From assembly GCF_013372145.1 (NCBI RefSeq), contig NZ_CP053827.1, positions 620,001 through 684,000 on the forward strand: a DNA stretch of 64,000 nucleotides. Reading direction: 5' to 3'. This DNA is from Campylobacter hyointestinalis subsp. hyointestinalis (GTDB lineage Bacteria; Campylobacterota; Campylobacteria; Campylobacterales; Campylobacteraceae). The position numbers were made by a program, and so were the translations under genes. The notes below the pieces were generated by a model. The model was not told where the DNA came from and did no database searches. It saw only the letters and a program-made list of their open reading frames with translations. Shown here piece after piece: positions 1 through 7,581 of this stretch. Within the stretch, counting starts at the first letter, position 1. Every line of letters begins with the position of its first letter.

Positions 1-1
1 T

Positions 2-397
2 AAATTCAATATCCCTATCTACGTTCCAAAAGATGACGCATTCTTGTGTAAGACAGATCCATTTGGTGTAGTAAAAGATAAATTTACTCCAGATTTCTTG
101 GTTGATCACGATGAAACGATAAATTTAGCAGATCTAGAGTTTAAATTTCTTCATTTTCCAGGGCATACTCCTGGGTGTTCGATGATAGAAGTTGATGACG
201 TTATGTTTAGTGGGGATTTTATATTTAAAGGGAGTATTGGAAGATGCGATTTTCCTTTTTCAAATCCCGAAGATATGAAAAAAAGTCTTATAAAAGCCCT
301 AAAATTAAAAAATTATACGATTTATCCAGGACATGGTTTTGCTACTAGTTTAGATGAAGAGAGGCAGAATTTATCTAAATTTCTTAATCATTTTTAG
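2..397 (+). CDS. MBL-fold metallo-hydrolase, 3' part (glyoxalase II-like)
   Basis: The reading frame is already open at the left edge, so the true start lies outside the window; about 131 residues are visible. The C-terminal half of a metallo-beta-lactamase fold is clear: the metal-binding segment PGHTPG, the bridging aspartate in SGDFIF, and a final histidine in YPGHG. This arrangement is typical of small YcbL/glyoxalase II-like thioester hydrolases that bind two metal ions in the cytoplasm. The N-terminal HxHxDH motif should be upstream and cannot be checked. The substrate cannot be told from the sequence. The 3' end overlaps the convergent thioesterase gene by 14 bp. Confidence 0.85.
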   Translation, partial: KFNIPIYVPKDDAFLCKTDPFGVVKDKFTPDFLVDHDETINLADLEFKFLHFPGHTPGCSMIEVDDVMFSGDFIFKGSIGRCDFPFSNPEDMKKSLIKALKLKNYTIYPGHGFATSLDEERQNLSKFLNHF

Positions 398-899
398 ACT
401 CTCTTTTAGTGGCTTGCGTTTCAAGGGCTTGTTTTTGTAGTTTTAGGATGTGATCTTCTAAAACTACTATCTGAAAATTTCCTTCAAAGATCTTTATCTC
501 TTTGATCTTTCCGATGACTTTTACCTCTCTCTTTTTTGATTCTTCAAAAAACGCATTTGCTTCAAGCTCTATCGTGTCTCCTATTTTTGCAGGGGCAAAA
601 AAGCTAACTTTTGATCCTATCGTTACAAGATATGGTAAATTTACGGCGGCTTGAGCGGCGTAATCAGCAGCTAAAAATATAAAACTGCTATGAGCCAACC
701 CGTCATCGTCATATCGCATATCTCCGCTAAGTTTTATTGATGTTTTTGCGTAGTTTTTCTTTAGATCTACGATACGACCGCAAAATGCATTGTTTATATT
801 TTGATAAATTTTAAGTGACGCGTCAAATGGATTTGTAGCGTCAAGCATTACATTTTCATCAGGTTTGTTGTTCTCGTAAATATTTTCGTTTTCAGCCAT
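384..899 (-). CDS. Hotdog-fold thioesterase-like protein
   Basis: A 171-residue protein with the pattern of a PaaI/FapR-like hotdog domain: a central segment GLAHSSFIFLAADYAAQAA resembling the GG-x-aa-x-lad helix region, followed by beta strands ending in VLEDHIL. Such proteins hydrolyse or bind acyl-CoA thioesters. The N-terminal 25 residues are hydrophilic and the last 15 are basic, both outside the fold. The ATG is preceded by AAAGG at a normal distance. It lies just downstream of cmoB (10 bp gap) and is probably cotranscribed with it. Substrate unknown; assignment rests on fold pattern only. Confidence 0.75.
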   Translation of the reverse strand: MAENENIYENNKPDENVMLDATNPFDASLKIYQNINNAFCGRIVDLKKNYAKTSIKLSGDMRYDDDGLAHSSFIFLAADYAAQAAVNLPYLVTIGSKVSFFAPAKIGDTIELEANAFFEESKKREVKVIGKIKEIKIFEGNFQIVVLEDHILKLQKQALETQATKRESKND

Positions 900-909
900 A
901 TTTTACCTT

Positions 910-1758
910 TTAAGTTAGTCTTACATAAACTCGTTTTGGTGCTGGATAGCCTTCTATAGTGAGGCTAGGGTCGTTTGGATCTAAAAAATTATTTAAACTT
1001 TCGCCTTCTATCCACATAGTTTTTCTTTGTTCGTTTAGATCAGTATCTTTTATCGCCAAAATTTCAAAATTATTAAATTTAGCTCTCTCACACCAGTTTT
1101 GTAAAGCCTTGATACTAGGAACAAAATAGATATTTGTTATCTTAGAATACCTGTTTTTAGGGCTTAGGACAAACTCGTCGTCTCGCTCGATAAACATAGT
1201 ATCTAAAAAAACTTCGCCACCCAAATTCAGACTAGTCCTTAGCTCTTTTAGCATTTTTATCGGATCGCTTCTATGATAGATCACGCCTAGGCAAAAAATA
1301 GTATCGAATTTAGTCTTATAGCTGGGCAGATCTTGCACACCTAAAAGTTCATAGTTTATATTTGATTTTACAAAATGATTTATAAAACTAAATTGTAAAA
1401 AGCAAAGCACACTAGGATCAAATCCTGTTATGCTTTTAGGATAAAAATCAAGCATTCTAAACATATAATATCCGTTATTGCAACCGACGTCGGCGACTAT
1501 TTTGTCTTTTAAATTTAGATATGGTTTTAGAAGGTTGAATTTGATAAAACTCTGCCATTCGCTATCTATAAATAGATCATTTATCTGAAACGGACCTTTG
1601 CGCCACGGTTTTAGATCTAACGCTAAGTTTAGAATTTCGCTAGAGAAATCATCTAAGTTTATCTCTATTTTATCACTAAATTTTACTTGTGAATTTGTTT
1701 TTTGGAGTGCGTTTATACGAGCAAAAAGCTGTGCGTTGCGTTCATTTATCAAATTCAT
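910..1758 (-). CDS. cmoB: tRNA U34 carboxymethyltransferase CmoB
   Basis: Transfers a carboxymethyl group from carboxy-SAM to 5-hydroxyuridine at wobble position 34 of tRNA, giving cmo5U. The SAM-binding loop DVGCNNGYYMFRM, the CLGVIYHRSDP segment and the basic C-terminal end PKRVYVRL are characteristic of CmoB. I place the start at the ATG at 1758, giving 282 residues, because it overlaps the stop of the upstream small lipoprotein gene as ATGA; a TTG nine bases further upstream is possible but has no separate ribosome binding site. The length is slightly shorter than the enterobacterial enzyme. The CmoA partner that makes carboxy-SAM is not in this window. Confidence 0.92.
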   Translation of the reverse strand: MNLINERNAQLFARINALQKTNSQVKFSDKIEINLDDFSSEILNLALDLKPWRKGPFQINDLFIDSEWQSFIKFNLLKPYLNLKDKIVADVGCNNGYYMFRMLDFYPKSITGFDPSVLCFLQFSFINHFVKSNINYELLGVQDLPSYKTKFDTIFCLGVIYHRSDPIKMLKELRTSLNLGGEVFLDTMFIERDDEFVLSPKNRYSKITNIYFVPSIKALQNWCERAKFNNFEILAIKDTDLNEQRKTMWIEGESLNNFLDPNDPSLTIEGYPAPKRVYVRLT

Positions 1759-1925
1759 TTTGACCAATCTATAAGGTTTTTATCACAATCTTTATGGTAA
1801 ATTCCAGCCCCGTCATAGTACTCTTTGCAGTCGTTGTAATATTTATTTGAAATTCCTCGCTCATTCACCCAAAGACAACCTTGTAACAATAAAACTAAAA
1901 TAATAAAGCTAACTATTTTTTTCAT
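1755..1925 (-). CDS. Small lipoprotein, 56 residues
   Basis: Reading the minus strand gives an ATG at 1925 and a TGA at 1755-1757 that overlaps the cmoB ATG by four bases. The peptide starts MKKIVSFIILVLLLQGC, a signal peptide with a lipobox LLQGC (lipidated Cys at residue 17), followed by a short mature part with two further cysteines in a D-C-K-E and K-D-C-D context. Translational coupling to cmoB and a perfect lipobox make it a likely real gene, although it is short. Function unknown; the two mature cysteines could form a disulfide in the periplasm. Confidence 0.7.
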   Translation of the reverse strand: MKKIVSFIILVLLLQGCLWVNERGISNKYYNDCKEYYDGAGIYHKDCDKNLIDWSK

Positions 1926-1991
1926 AGTGTTAATCTTACCATTAAAATGCTATAATTTTTGTTAAAAAATGTAAAAGCAAAGGATATGGGA

Positions 1992-3257
1992 TTGAAAGTC
2001 ATAGAATATTTTAAGGAAATTTGTAAAATTCCTCATTGTAGCTACGAAACTGATGAGCTTAGGGTCTATCTCGCTGATTTTGCAAGTAAAAATGGCTTCA
2101 AAGTAGATATTGATAAATTTGGTAATATCCACGCCATAAAAGGTCATCCTAAGGTTTGCTTGCAAGCTCACTATGATATGGTTTGCGTCGGACTCGCTCC
2201 AAAAATAGAGCTTATAAACGAGGGTGGATTTTTGAGTGCTAAAAACTCAAGTTTGGGTAGCGATAATGGTATAGGAGTAGCTATCATTATGGATGCTATG
2301 AGCGAATTTTGCGATTTAGAAGTTTTGATCACAAATAATGAAGAAGTAGGGCTGCTTGGAGCAAACGGTTTTAGCGGTAGTCTTGTCAGCAAATTTATGC
2401 TGAATTTAGATAGCGAAGATGAAAATGGCGTCTTTATAGGATGTGCTAGTGGCGTTAGTATCTTTGCAAGTTTAAATTTAAAAAGAACGTCTTGTGAAAA
2501 AAATCTGTATGAAATAAGCGTAAGTGGACTTCCTGGTGGACATAGCGGTATAGAGATTATCAAAAATATACCAAATGCGATTAAAGTTTTAAATGAGTTT
2601 TTGTTAAAAAATGGCTGCGAATTAGTAAGCTTTGATGGAGGCGAGAGAAACAACTCGATCCCAGTCAGCGCTAGAGCTATCGTTGTGAGCGACCATGCTT
2701 TGATGAGCGATGAGATTTGCAAGGTTAAAGACCTTGGAAAACAAAAAGTTAAAGTTATGCAAAGCAGCGAAGTACTAGACTTTATAAATGCATTTTCACA
2801 AGGTATCAGAAGCTATGACGAAGAGCTAAAAATCGTAAATGAGAGCATAAATTTATCTATCATAAAAACAGGCGAAGATATTTTAGAAATAGAGTTTTTT
2901 GCTAGAGCGATGAGCGATGATGGGCTAGAGCGTATAAAATCACAAATGCAAAGCTTGGCTAATCTGGCTAAATTTAAGCTTAGATACGCCGAACAAACAA
3001 GCGCTTGGAAGCCTAAAATCACGGATTTTGCAAAAGTAGTTTTACAAAGTATGCAAAAATTTAATAAAAATGCTAAATTTGAAGCCGTCCATGCTGGACT
3101 TGAATGCGGCGTTTTGCTAAATAAAAGTGGAAATAAGATCGATGCTTGCTCTATAGGTCCAAATATATTTTCGCCTCATAGCATAAATGAAAAGTGTGAG
3201 ATAAGATCAGTAAATTTAATAAGTAAAGTGGTGAGAGAGATTTTAAAATCAGTATGA
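1992..3257 (+). CDS. pepD: Aminoacyl-histidine dipeptidase (Xaa-His dipeptidase)
   Basis: M20-family metallopeptidase that splits dipeptides such as Xaa-His in the cytoplasm. The family signatures are present in order: the metal-binding LQAHYDMV, the SLGSDNGIGVA motif, the catalytic pair in TNNEEVGLLGA, LNLDSED, the lid-domain GGHSGIEI, and C-terminal HAGLECG and GPNIFSPHS. Three starts are possible: TTG at 1959, ATG at 1986 and TTG at 1992. An AAGGA at 1980-1984 is 7 bp from the TTG at 1992 but only 1 bp from the ATG, and a TATAAT box at 1951-1956 argues against 1959, so I choose 1992. Length is normal for the family. Confidence 0.9.
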   Translation: MKVIEYFKEICKIPHCSYETDELRVYLADFASKNGFKVDIDKFGNIHAIKGHPKVCLQAHYDMVCVGLAPKIELINEGGFLSAKNSSLGSDNGIGVAIIMDAMSEFCDLEVLITNNEEVGLLGANGFSGSLVSKFMLNLDSEDENGVFIGCASGVSIFASLNLKRTSCEKNLYEISVSGLPGGHSGIEIIKNIPNAIKVLNEFLLKNGCELVSFDGGERNNSIPVSARAIVVSDHALMSDEICKVKDLGKQKVKVMQSSEVLDFINAFSQGIRSYDEELKIVNESINLSIIKTGEDILEIEFFARAMSDDGLERIKSQMQSLANLAKFKLRYAEQTSAWKPKITDFAKVVLQSMQKFNKNAKFEAVHAGLECGVLLNKSGNKIDACSIGPNIFSPHSINEKCEIRSVNLISKVVREILKSV

Positions 3258-3275
3258 TCCGGGAAAATCCCGGAT
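3257..3275. terminator. Bidirectional intrinsic terminator between pepD and hpf
   Basis: Perfect 8-bp inverted repeat ATCCGGGA / TCCCGGAT with an AAA loop, starting at the last base of the pepD stop codon and sitting between two convergent genes. The flanking bases are A/T-rich on both sides. It can terminate transcription from either direction. Confidence 0.8.
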
Positions 3276-3282
3276 TTGTGTA

Positions 3283-3810
3283 TCAATACAAGCCAAATTT
3301 GCCGTCGCTTCTTTTATATAAAACTCGCATTTTTGCATCTATATCGTTAAATACGTAAAACTGCATATCTGAGTTTTTTAGTTTTTCTATAGCTTCTTCT
3401 ATCTCCATAGGCTTGTAAAGCTCAAGCTCGGTTCTTACTATCTCATCTGCGCCATCTACTATATCATCTTTTAAATTTGCTAAATTTGCTTTTTCGTCAT
3501 CTTTGTTTTTGTGAGTCGTAAGTTTGTCGTGGTGACGGCGAAGTACCTTGCTAGCACGATCCACTGCTAGATCCACTGCTGCGTATAAGTCTTTATCTTT
3601 TTGTCTGATGACAATCGTGTCTTTGTGTGCTAAATTTATAGCGAAATCAACATCAAAGCCTTTTCTACCTTGTCTTTCATCGGCTGAGATTATAACCCTA
3701 CCAGAAATAATGTCTAGATTATATTTTGCAAGTGTTTCAAATGCTGCATCAACGTAGTTTTTGATAGCATCTGTAAGTTCGAATTGTTTTCCTACAATAC
3801 TTGTATTCAT
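3283..3810 (-). CDS. hpf: Long-form ribosome hibernation promoting factor
   Basis: The protein has 175 residues. The N-terminal 100 or so residues form the S30AE domain that binds the 30S subunit near the decoding centre (start MNTSIVGKQFELTDAIKNYV, basic stretch VLRRHHDKLTTH). After a charged linker comes the C-terminal dimerisation domain, with YKPMEIEEAIEKL and a typical ending FYVFNDIDAKMRVLYKRSDGKFG. This two-domain form joins two 70S particles into 100S dimers in stationary phase. A -10 box TATAAT (reverse strand of 3840-3845) and an AAAGGAG ribosome binding site precede it, so it has its own promoter. Confidence 0.95.
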   Translation of the reverse strand: MNTSIVGKQFELTDAIKNYVDAAFETLAKYNLDIISGRVIISADERQGRKGFDVDFAINLAHKDTIVIRQKDKDLYAAVDLAVDRASKVLRRHHDKLTTHKNKDDEKANLANLKDDIVDGADEIVRTELELYKPMEIEEAIEKLKNSDMQFYVFNDIDAKMRVLYKRSDGKFGLY

Positions 3811-3839
3811 CGTATGCTCCTTTGCATTATTGTATAGTA

Positions 3840-3845
3840 ATTATA
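3840..3845 (-). promoter_or_regulatory. -10 box of hpf
   Basis: On the minus strand these bases read TATAAT in the context GGTATAATTAC, about 30 bp upstream of the hpf start. No -35 box is evident, which is usual for the main sigma factor in Campylobacter. Confidence 0.6.
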
Positions 3846-3853
3846 CCATAAAA

Positions 3854-4288
3854 TCAGGGCTTTTGCGTGGTTATACGAACGTATCTGATATTTTGATCTT
3901 TTATAATATTTGGATTGCTCTCTACTATGGTTGTTAAGATTACGGCTCTGATTTTATTGTCTTGGCTTAGATCTGTAGCTTCAGAATTATATGAGCTTTT
4001 TGTTGTACCGATGTAGTTTATATTTACCGTTGCTATTAAATAAGGATTTTGCTCATTTGGATAGGACATAGTTATTTCTCTTAAAAAATTTTGAGAAAAA
4101 TCATGTTTTTGAATAGCTAAAATAGCATACTCAGAAGCACTCATAGCTAAAGCTTCTGCTTGTTCGCTTAGATACTGCTCTGTTGTCTGTTTTACGCTTG
4201 TGTTTGAAAGTGTAAAAGATAGCATACCTATAGTTATGATGACTACTATAAAAACTATCGCCATTATAAGACTAAAGCCGCGTTTCAT
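3854..4288 (-). CDS. Pseudopilin-like membrane protein without Glu5 (tip-type)
   Basis: A 144-residue protein with a type IV pilin-like N-terminus, MKRGFSLIMAIVFIVVI, and one transmembrane helix. The prepilin cleavage glycine is present but the usual glutamate at mature position 5 is replaced (FSLIM instead of FTLIE), as in the GspK/PilX tip pseudopilins. The ATG at 4288 overlaps the stop of the preceding pseudopilin gene as ATGA and has AAAGG 7 bp upstream. It is last in a three-gene pseudopilin operon. By position near fliW and by similarity to the C. jejuni ctsT region (from memory), I infer a role in the DNA-uptake transformation pseudopilus. Confidence 0.65.
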   Translation of the reverse strand: MKRGFSLIMAIVFIVVIITIGMLSFTLSNTSVKQTTEQYLSEQAEALAMSASEYAILAIQKHDFSQNFLREITMSYPNEQNPYLIATVNINYIGTTKSSYNSEATDLSQDNKIRAVILTTIVESNPNIIKDQNIRYVRITTQKP

Positions 4289-5202
4289 ATTATAGCCTTT
4301 ACTTTGCATACTTCAAGATGTTGGTCATTTTCTTTTTTACCGACTTTTAAATTTGGATCTTTTATGCAAATTTTAAGTATAAGTCCATTGCTACCCACAA
4401 AGTTGTTTTCGCTGGCAAAATTCGTAAATCTTAGCGTAGTGACGTTTTTTGCTATGATATAACTATTATTTTTATTTGCTTTAGTAGATGGCGATGCGGC
4501 TGGTATCACGTCTAGTTTTAGGTTTTTATCGCTATCAATATAAATTCTATTTATCGTGTGTGAGAGATAGTATAGGTCTTCTAACTTATCTCCTTTATTT
4601 TTATTTTTTTTATCTATATCTATTATTATATTGTTGCCACTAAAATAAGCTTTATATACTTTATTTGTATTACCATTGTAGTAATTTTCGGACGCTTTAT
4701 CTTCGCTTTGTTTAAATATCAGTGCTATAGGGTTTTCTTTTGATACTTCGTTTGATGTTATATTTTTTATGATGTCTTTTACTTTTTCTAAATTTTGTAC
4801 ATTGTCATCATCATCATATCCTAGGCTTAAATTTATTTCATTTCCTACTATCGTTGCTTTGTTTATTACGCCACTCCAGCCGATTTTATTTACTTCGCCA
4901 AGGCGTCTAGATTCGTAGCTTTGCATATACCACGCTATGCCACAATCTTCTTTGCAATCAGTTATGTCTTTATACTCATTTTTATTTTTTTCATAGCCGA
5001 CTAAAGTCTGTTTTATGCGGTATTGTAGTCTTTTTGAAATTTGGGTTATGGCTAGTTCGGTTTGAGCTTCTAGTTTTGTTATGCTTCTAGTTTGTATATA
5101 GTTTTGATATACGGTGCTGATTATTTCAGTACCTATAGAAGCAAGTATAGCTGTGATAGTTATGGCTATGACTAGTTCTATTAACGTAAATGCTTTTTTC
5201 AT
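4285..5202 (-). CDS. Pseudopilin (GspJ-like), probable transformation apparatus
   Basis: A 305-residue protein beginning MKKAFTLIELVIAITITAIL, a canonical type IV prepilin N-methylation motif, except that the residue before the cleavage site is alanine rather than glycine. Glu5 is present. The rest is a large soluble periplasmic domain with paired cysteines (TDCKEDCG, LKICIKD and the terminal LEVCKV), probably disulfide-bonded. The size fits a minor pseudopilin of the GspJ/PilW type. It follows the preceding pseudopilin gene by 3 bp and overlaps the next by 4 bp. Assignment to natural transformation rather than secretion is inference from family and neighbours. Confidence 0.7.
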   Translation of the reverse strand: MKKAFTLIELVIAITITAILASIGTEIISTVYQNYIQTRSITKLEAQTELAITQISKRLQYRIKQTLVGYEKNKNEYKDITDCKEDCGIAWYMQSYESRRLGEVNKIGWSGVINKATIVGNEINLSLGYDDDDNVQNLEKVKDIIKNITSNEVSKENPIALIFKQSEDKASENYYNGNTNKVYKAYFSGNNIIIDIDKKNKNKGDKLEDLYYLSHTINRIYIDSDKNLKLDVIPAASPSTKANKNNSYIIAKNVTTLRFTNFASENNFVGSNGLILKICIKDPNLKVGKKENDQHLEVCKVKAII

Positions 5203-5205
5203 GGA

Positions 5206-5760
5206 TTACTCGATTGTTATTTGTCCGGCTTTTGGTTCGCCTATATTAAAACTGTAGCCAGTTAAAACTATTTTTTGATCTTCGCCTTTTATATCTTTAT
5301 AAGTCGTTTCTACTTTAATCATTTTTGTATCACTTGATGTTTTGTAGTTATTTTTAAAAGGATAACAATTGCATTTTCTATCAAATTCTGGATCTTCTAC
5401 GTAATTTTTTGTTATTGTATATTCTAAATTTAATATATTTTTATCGGTTGATGCACCTTTTTCTATTTTGATTTCACCTTGTGATTTTTTGTCTTCATCA
5501 GACATAGTTTTTGTGTTATAAATTTTTCGTTTGTTCTCTATTTTATCTAAGCCGATTCTGGTTATCTCTTCTGTATCGGTTTGGAATTCTTTTGACATTT
5601 CATTTGTTAAAATAGTTTTTGTCGCCAAAACAGCTTCTTGTAAAAGTGCTTGAGAGTTGCTTTGAGATGTTGATAAAACGATGGAGGGCACGACAGAAAC
5701 CGCGATAGCTATGATGACTATCGCGAGTATAAGTTCTAATATGGAAAAGGCTTTTTTCAT
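5206..5760 (-). CDS. Pseudopilin (type II secretion/transformation type)
   Basis: A 184-residue protein starting MKKAFSILELILAIVIIAIA, a prepilin peptidase site (cleavage after Ala4, Glu at mature position 5) followed by one hydrophobic helix and a periplasmic domain with a CNC pair. It is the first of three consecutive pseudopilin genes and lies 25 bp after fliW. In C. jejuni a similar gene (ctsT, from memory) sits close to fliW and is needed for DNA uptake, which suggests the same job here. Major or minor subunit status cannot be decided from sequence. Confidence 0.7.
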   Translation of the reverse strand: MKKAFSILELILAIVIIAIAVSVVPSIVLSTSQSNSQALLQEAVLATKTILTNEMSKEFQTDTEEITRIGLDKIENKRKIYNTKTMSDEDKKSQGEIKIEKGASTDKNILNLEYTITKNYVEDPEFDRKCNCYPFKNNYKTSSDTKMIKVETTYKDIKGEDQKIVLTGYSFNIGEPKAGQITIE

Positions 5761-5785
5761 AATGAAAAATGGCTGAAAACCACTA

Positions 5786-6172
5786 TTAATCTTTTTTGAT
5801 AAAGCTGCTTATTTTTTCAGCTTGGCTGTATTTTGGATAATTAACAGGGTCTAAAATGACTTGAGAAAGAGTCATATTTGTCATATTACAAACTATAGGC
5901 GCTATAAAATTTACGCTAGATTCTTCTATAGGACTGCTGATGACTAGCATATTATAAACTTTAAGTTCGCTTTTATCGTTTATTTGCATTAATTCTTGGT
6001 AGTATGTCGGGATTTCAAATTCATACTCTCTTAATGCGTAAGGGTTTATCATCGTAAATGAAGTGTCGCTATCTAGGCTTTGCATTTTAACGAAAAAATC
6101 ATCTATCTGAGTTATCTCCACGCTTTTTATATCCTCAAATCCAAGTATCGGACTTTTGATTGTAAATTTCAT
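5786..6172 (-). CDS. fliW: Flagellar assembly factor FliW
   Basis: A 128-residue FliW. The family binds flagellin and antagonises the translational repressor CsrA, so linking filament assembly to flagellin synthesis. The N-terminal pattern [15 protein letters not shown] and the central [17 protein letters not shown] are family signatures; the C-terminal part carries the conserved [10 protein letters not shown] strand (usually NLxAPIVIN). An AAGGAG ribosome binding site precedes the ATG. It heads the operon with the three pseudopilin genes, although the two processes are not known to be mechanistically linked. Confidence 0.93.
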   Translation of the reverse strand: MKFTIKSPILGFEDIKSVEITQIDDFFVKMQSLDSDTSFTMINPYALREYEFEIPTYYQELMQINDKSELKVYNMLVISSPIEESSVNFIAPIVCNMTNMTLSQVILDPVNYPKYSQAEKISSFIKKD

Positions 6173-6399
6173 AACATACTCCTTTTTGATTTAAAGTTTG
6201 TGTATTTTACCATTTTTTAATGTAAATTCAAATATTTTCGGCAAAATTATTAATTAAATTCATTATAAATGGGTGTATTTATGATAAATTTATAATTTTA
6301 ACGTGCATATATGGCTCATTTAACATTATATTCACAAAAAATTTGTAAAATCACGACATAAAAAATACAATAAAATACAATAAATTTAAGAGAGTTTCA

Positions 6400-7581
6400 A
6401 TGAAAAAATGGGCAATTTTAGCAGTTATTTTAGTGGTCGTAGGAGCAATATTTTATTATAATAACTCTAACAAACCACAAGACGAATACCTAACTACTAA
6501 AGTTAGAAAAGGCGATTTGGTTCAAAGTATAGAGGCCGTTGGAGAAGTATTTGCTTCAAATTTAGTTGATGTCGGTGCTCAAGTTGGTGGTCAGATCAAG
6601 CAATTGTATGTAAAAGTAGGTGATAGGGTAAAAGTAGGCGATAGGATCGCTCAAATCGACTCGGTTCGCCAAAAAAATAGTTTAGATCAGCAGTTGGCTG
6701 CCCTTGAGATACTAAAAGCAAAACTGAACTCAGCCAAGATCTCTTCAGACGTCGCTAAAGTCCAATACAACAGAGAGTTAAAGCTTTTTGAAGCAAATGC
6801 GACTTCTAGTGAGAGTTTGGAAAACTCCAGAAGCGATCTGAGCTTGAAAAATGCAAATTTAAAAGAATTAGAAGCTCAGATAAAACAGACTCAGATAGAA
6901 ATAGATACTGCTAAGACGAATTTAAATTATACCGACATCAGATCTCCTCTTGATGGCGTCGTAGTTTCCGTGCCAGTAGAAGTTGGTCAAACCATAAATG
7001 TAAATCAAACTACGCCGACTATCGTAAATATCGCAGATCTATCTAAAATGGAGATTAAAATGCAGATCAGCGAAGGCGACGTAACGAAAATAAAAGTCGG
7101 AGATAGAGTCGAATACTCAATACTTTCTGATATAAATACGAAATATAATGGAATTTTAAGTTCTATAGATCCGGGACTTACTACGCTAAGTGATGGCAAA
7201 TACAATACTACTAGTAGTTCAAGCAGTAGCTCTACTAGCAGCAGTTCAGCAGTGTATTATTACGCTAAACTTCAAGTAGATAATAACGAAGAGATCTTAC
7301 GTATCGGAATGACTACGCAAAGCACTATCATCGTAAAAGAGATAAAAGACACGCTTTTGCTTCCTACATTTGCTATAAAAAGCGATAAAGAAGGGAACTA
7401 CGTTATAGTAAAAGATGGTGAAAATATCAGAAAAGCAAGAGTTAAAACTGGTATAAGCAGTAGTATAGATATACAAATTTTAAGCGGTGTAAATGAGGGC
7501 GATGAGGTTATCACTTCTCAAATAAGCCAAAACGATCTAAAAGATCGTATAAATTCGTCTAGAGCAAAGATGAGAATATGA
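6400..7581 (+). CDS. macA: MacA-type periplasmic adaptor of a tripartite efflux pump
   Basis: The protein has 393 residues: one N-terminal membrane anchor (residues 5-21), a biotinyl-lipoyl-like segment with GGQIKQLYVKVGDRVKVGD, a helical hairpin (about 90-175), the return lipoyl half IRSPLDGVVVSVPVEVGQ, and a beta-barrel/membrane-proximal part. It links the MacB transporter to an outer-membrane channel. Residues 270-283 are a run of Thr/Ser (T-T-S7-T-S4) written with mixed serine codons, placed in the loop just before AVYYYAKLQV. The gene overlaps macB by four bases and begins the macA-macB-tolC operon. Confidence 0.92.
   Translation: MKKWAILAVILVVVGAIFYYNNSNKPQDEYLTTKVRKGDLVQSIEAVGEVFASNLVDVGAQVGGQIKQLYVKVGDRVKVGDRIAQIDSVRQKNSLDQQLAALEILKAKLNSAKISSDVAKVQYNRELKLFEANATSSESLENSRSDLSLKNANLKELEAQIKQTQIEIDTAKTNLNYTDIRSPLDGVVVSVPVEVGQTINVNQTTPTIVNIADLSKMEIKMQISEGDVTKIKVGDRVEYSILSDINTKYNGILSSIDPGLTTLSDGKYNTTSSSSSSSTSSSSAVYYYAKLQVDNNEEILRIGMTTQSTIIVKEIKDTLLLPTFAIKSDKEGNYVIVKDGENIRKARVKTGISSSIDIQILSGVNEGDEVITSQISQNDLKDRINSSRAKMRI

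Noticed and set aside
2171-2722. A 183-codon minus-strand frame across pepD
   Set aside because: It lies wholly inside pepD on the opposite strand, has Ser/Leu/Phe-rich composition typical of antisense shadows, and no promoter.
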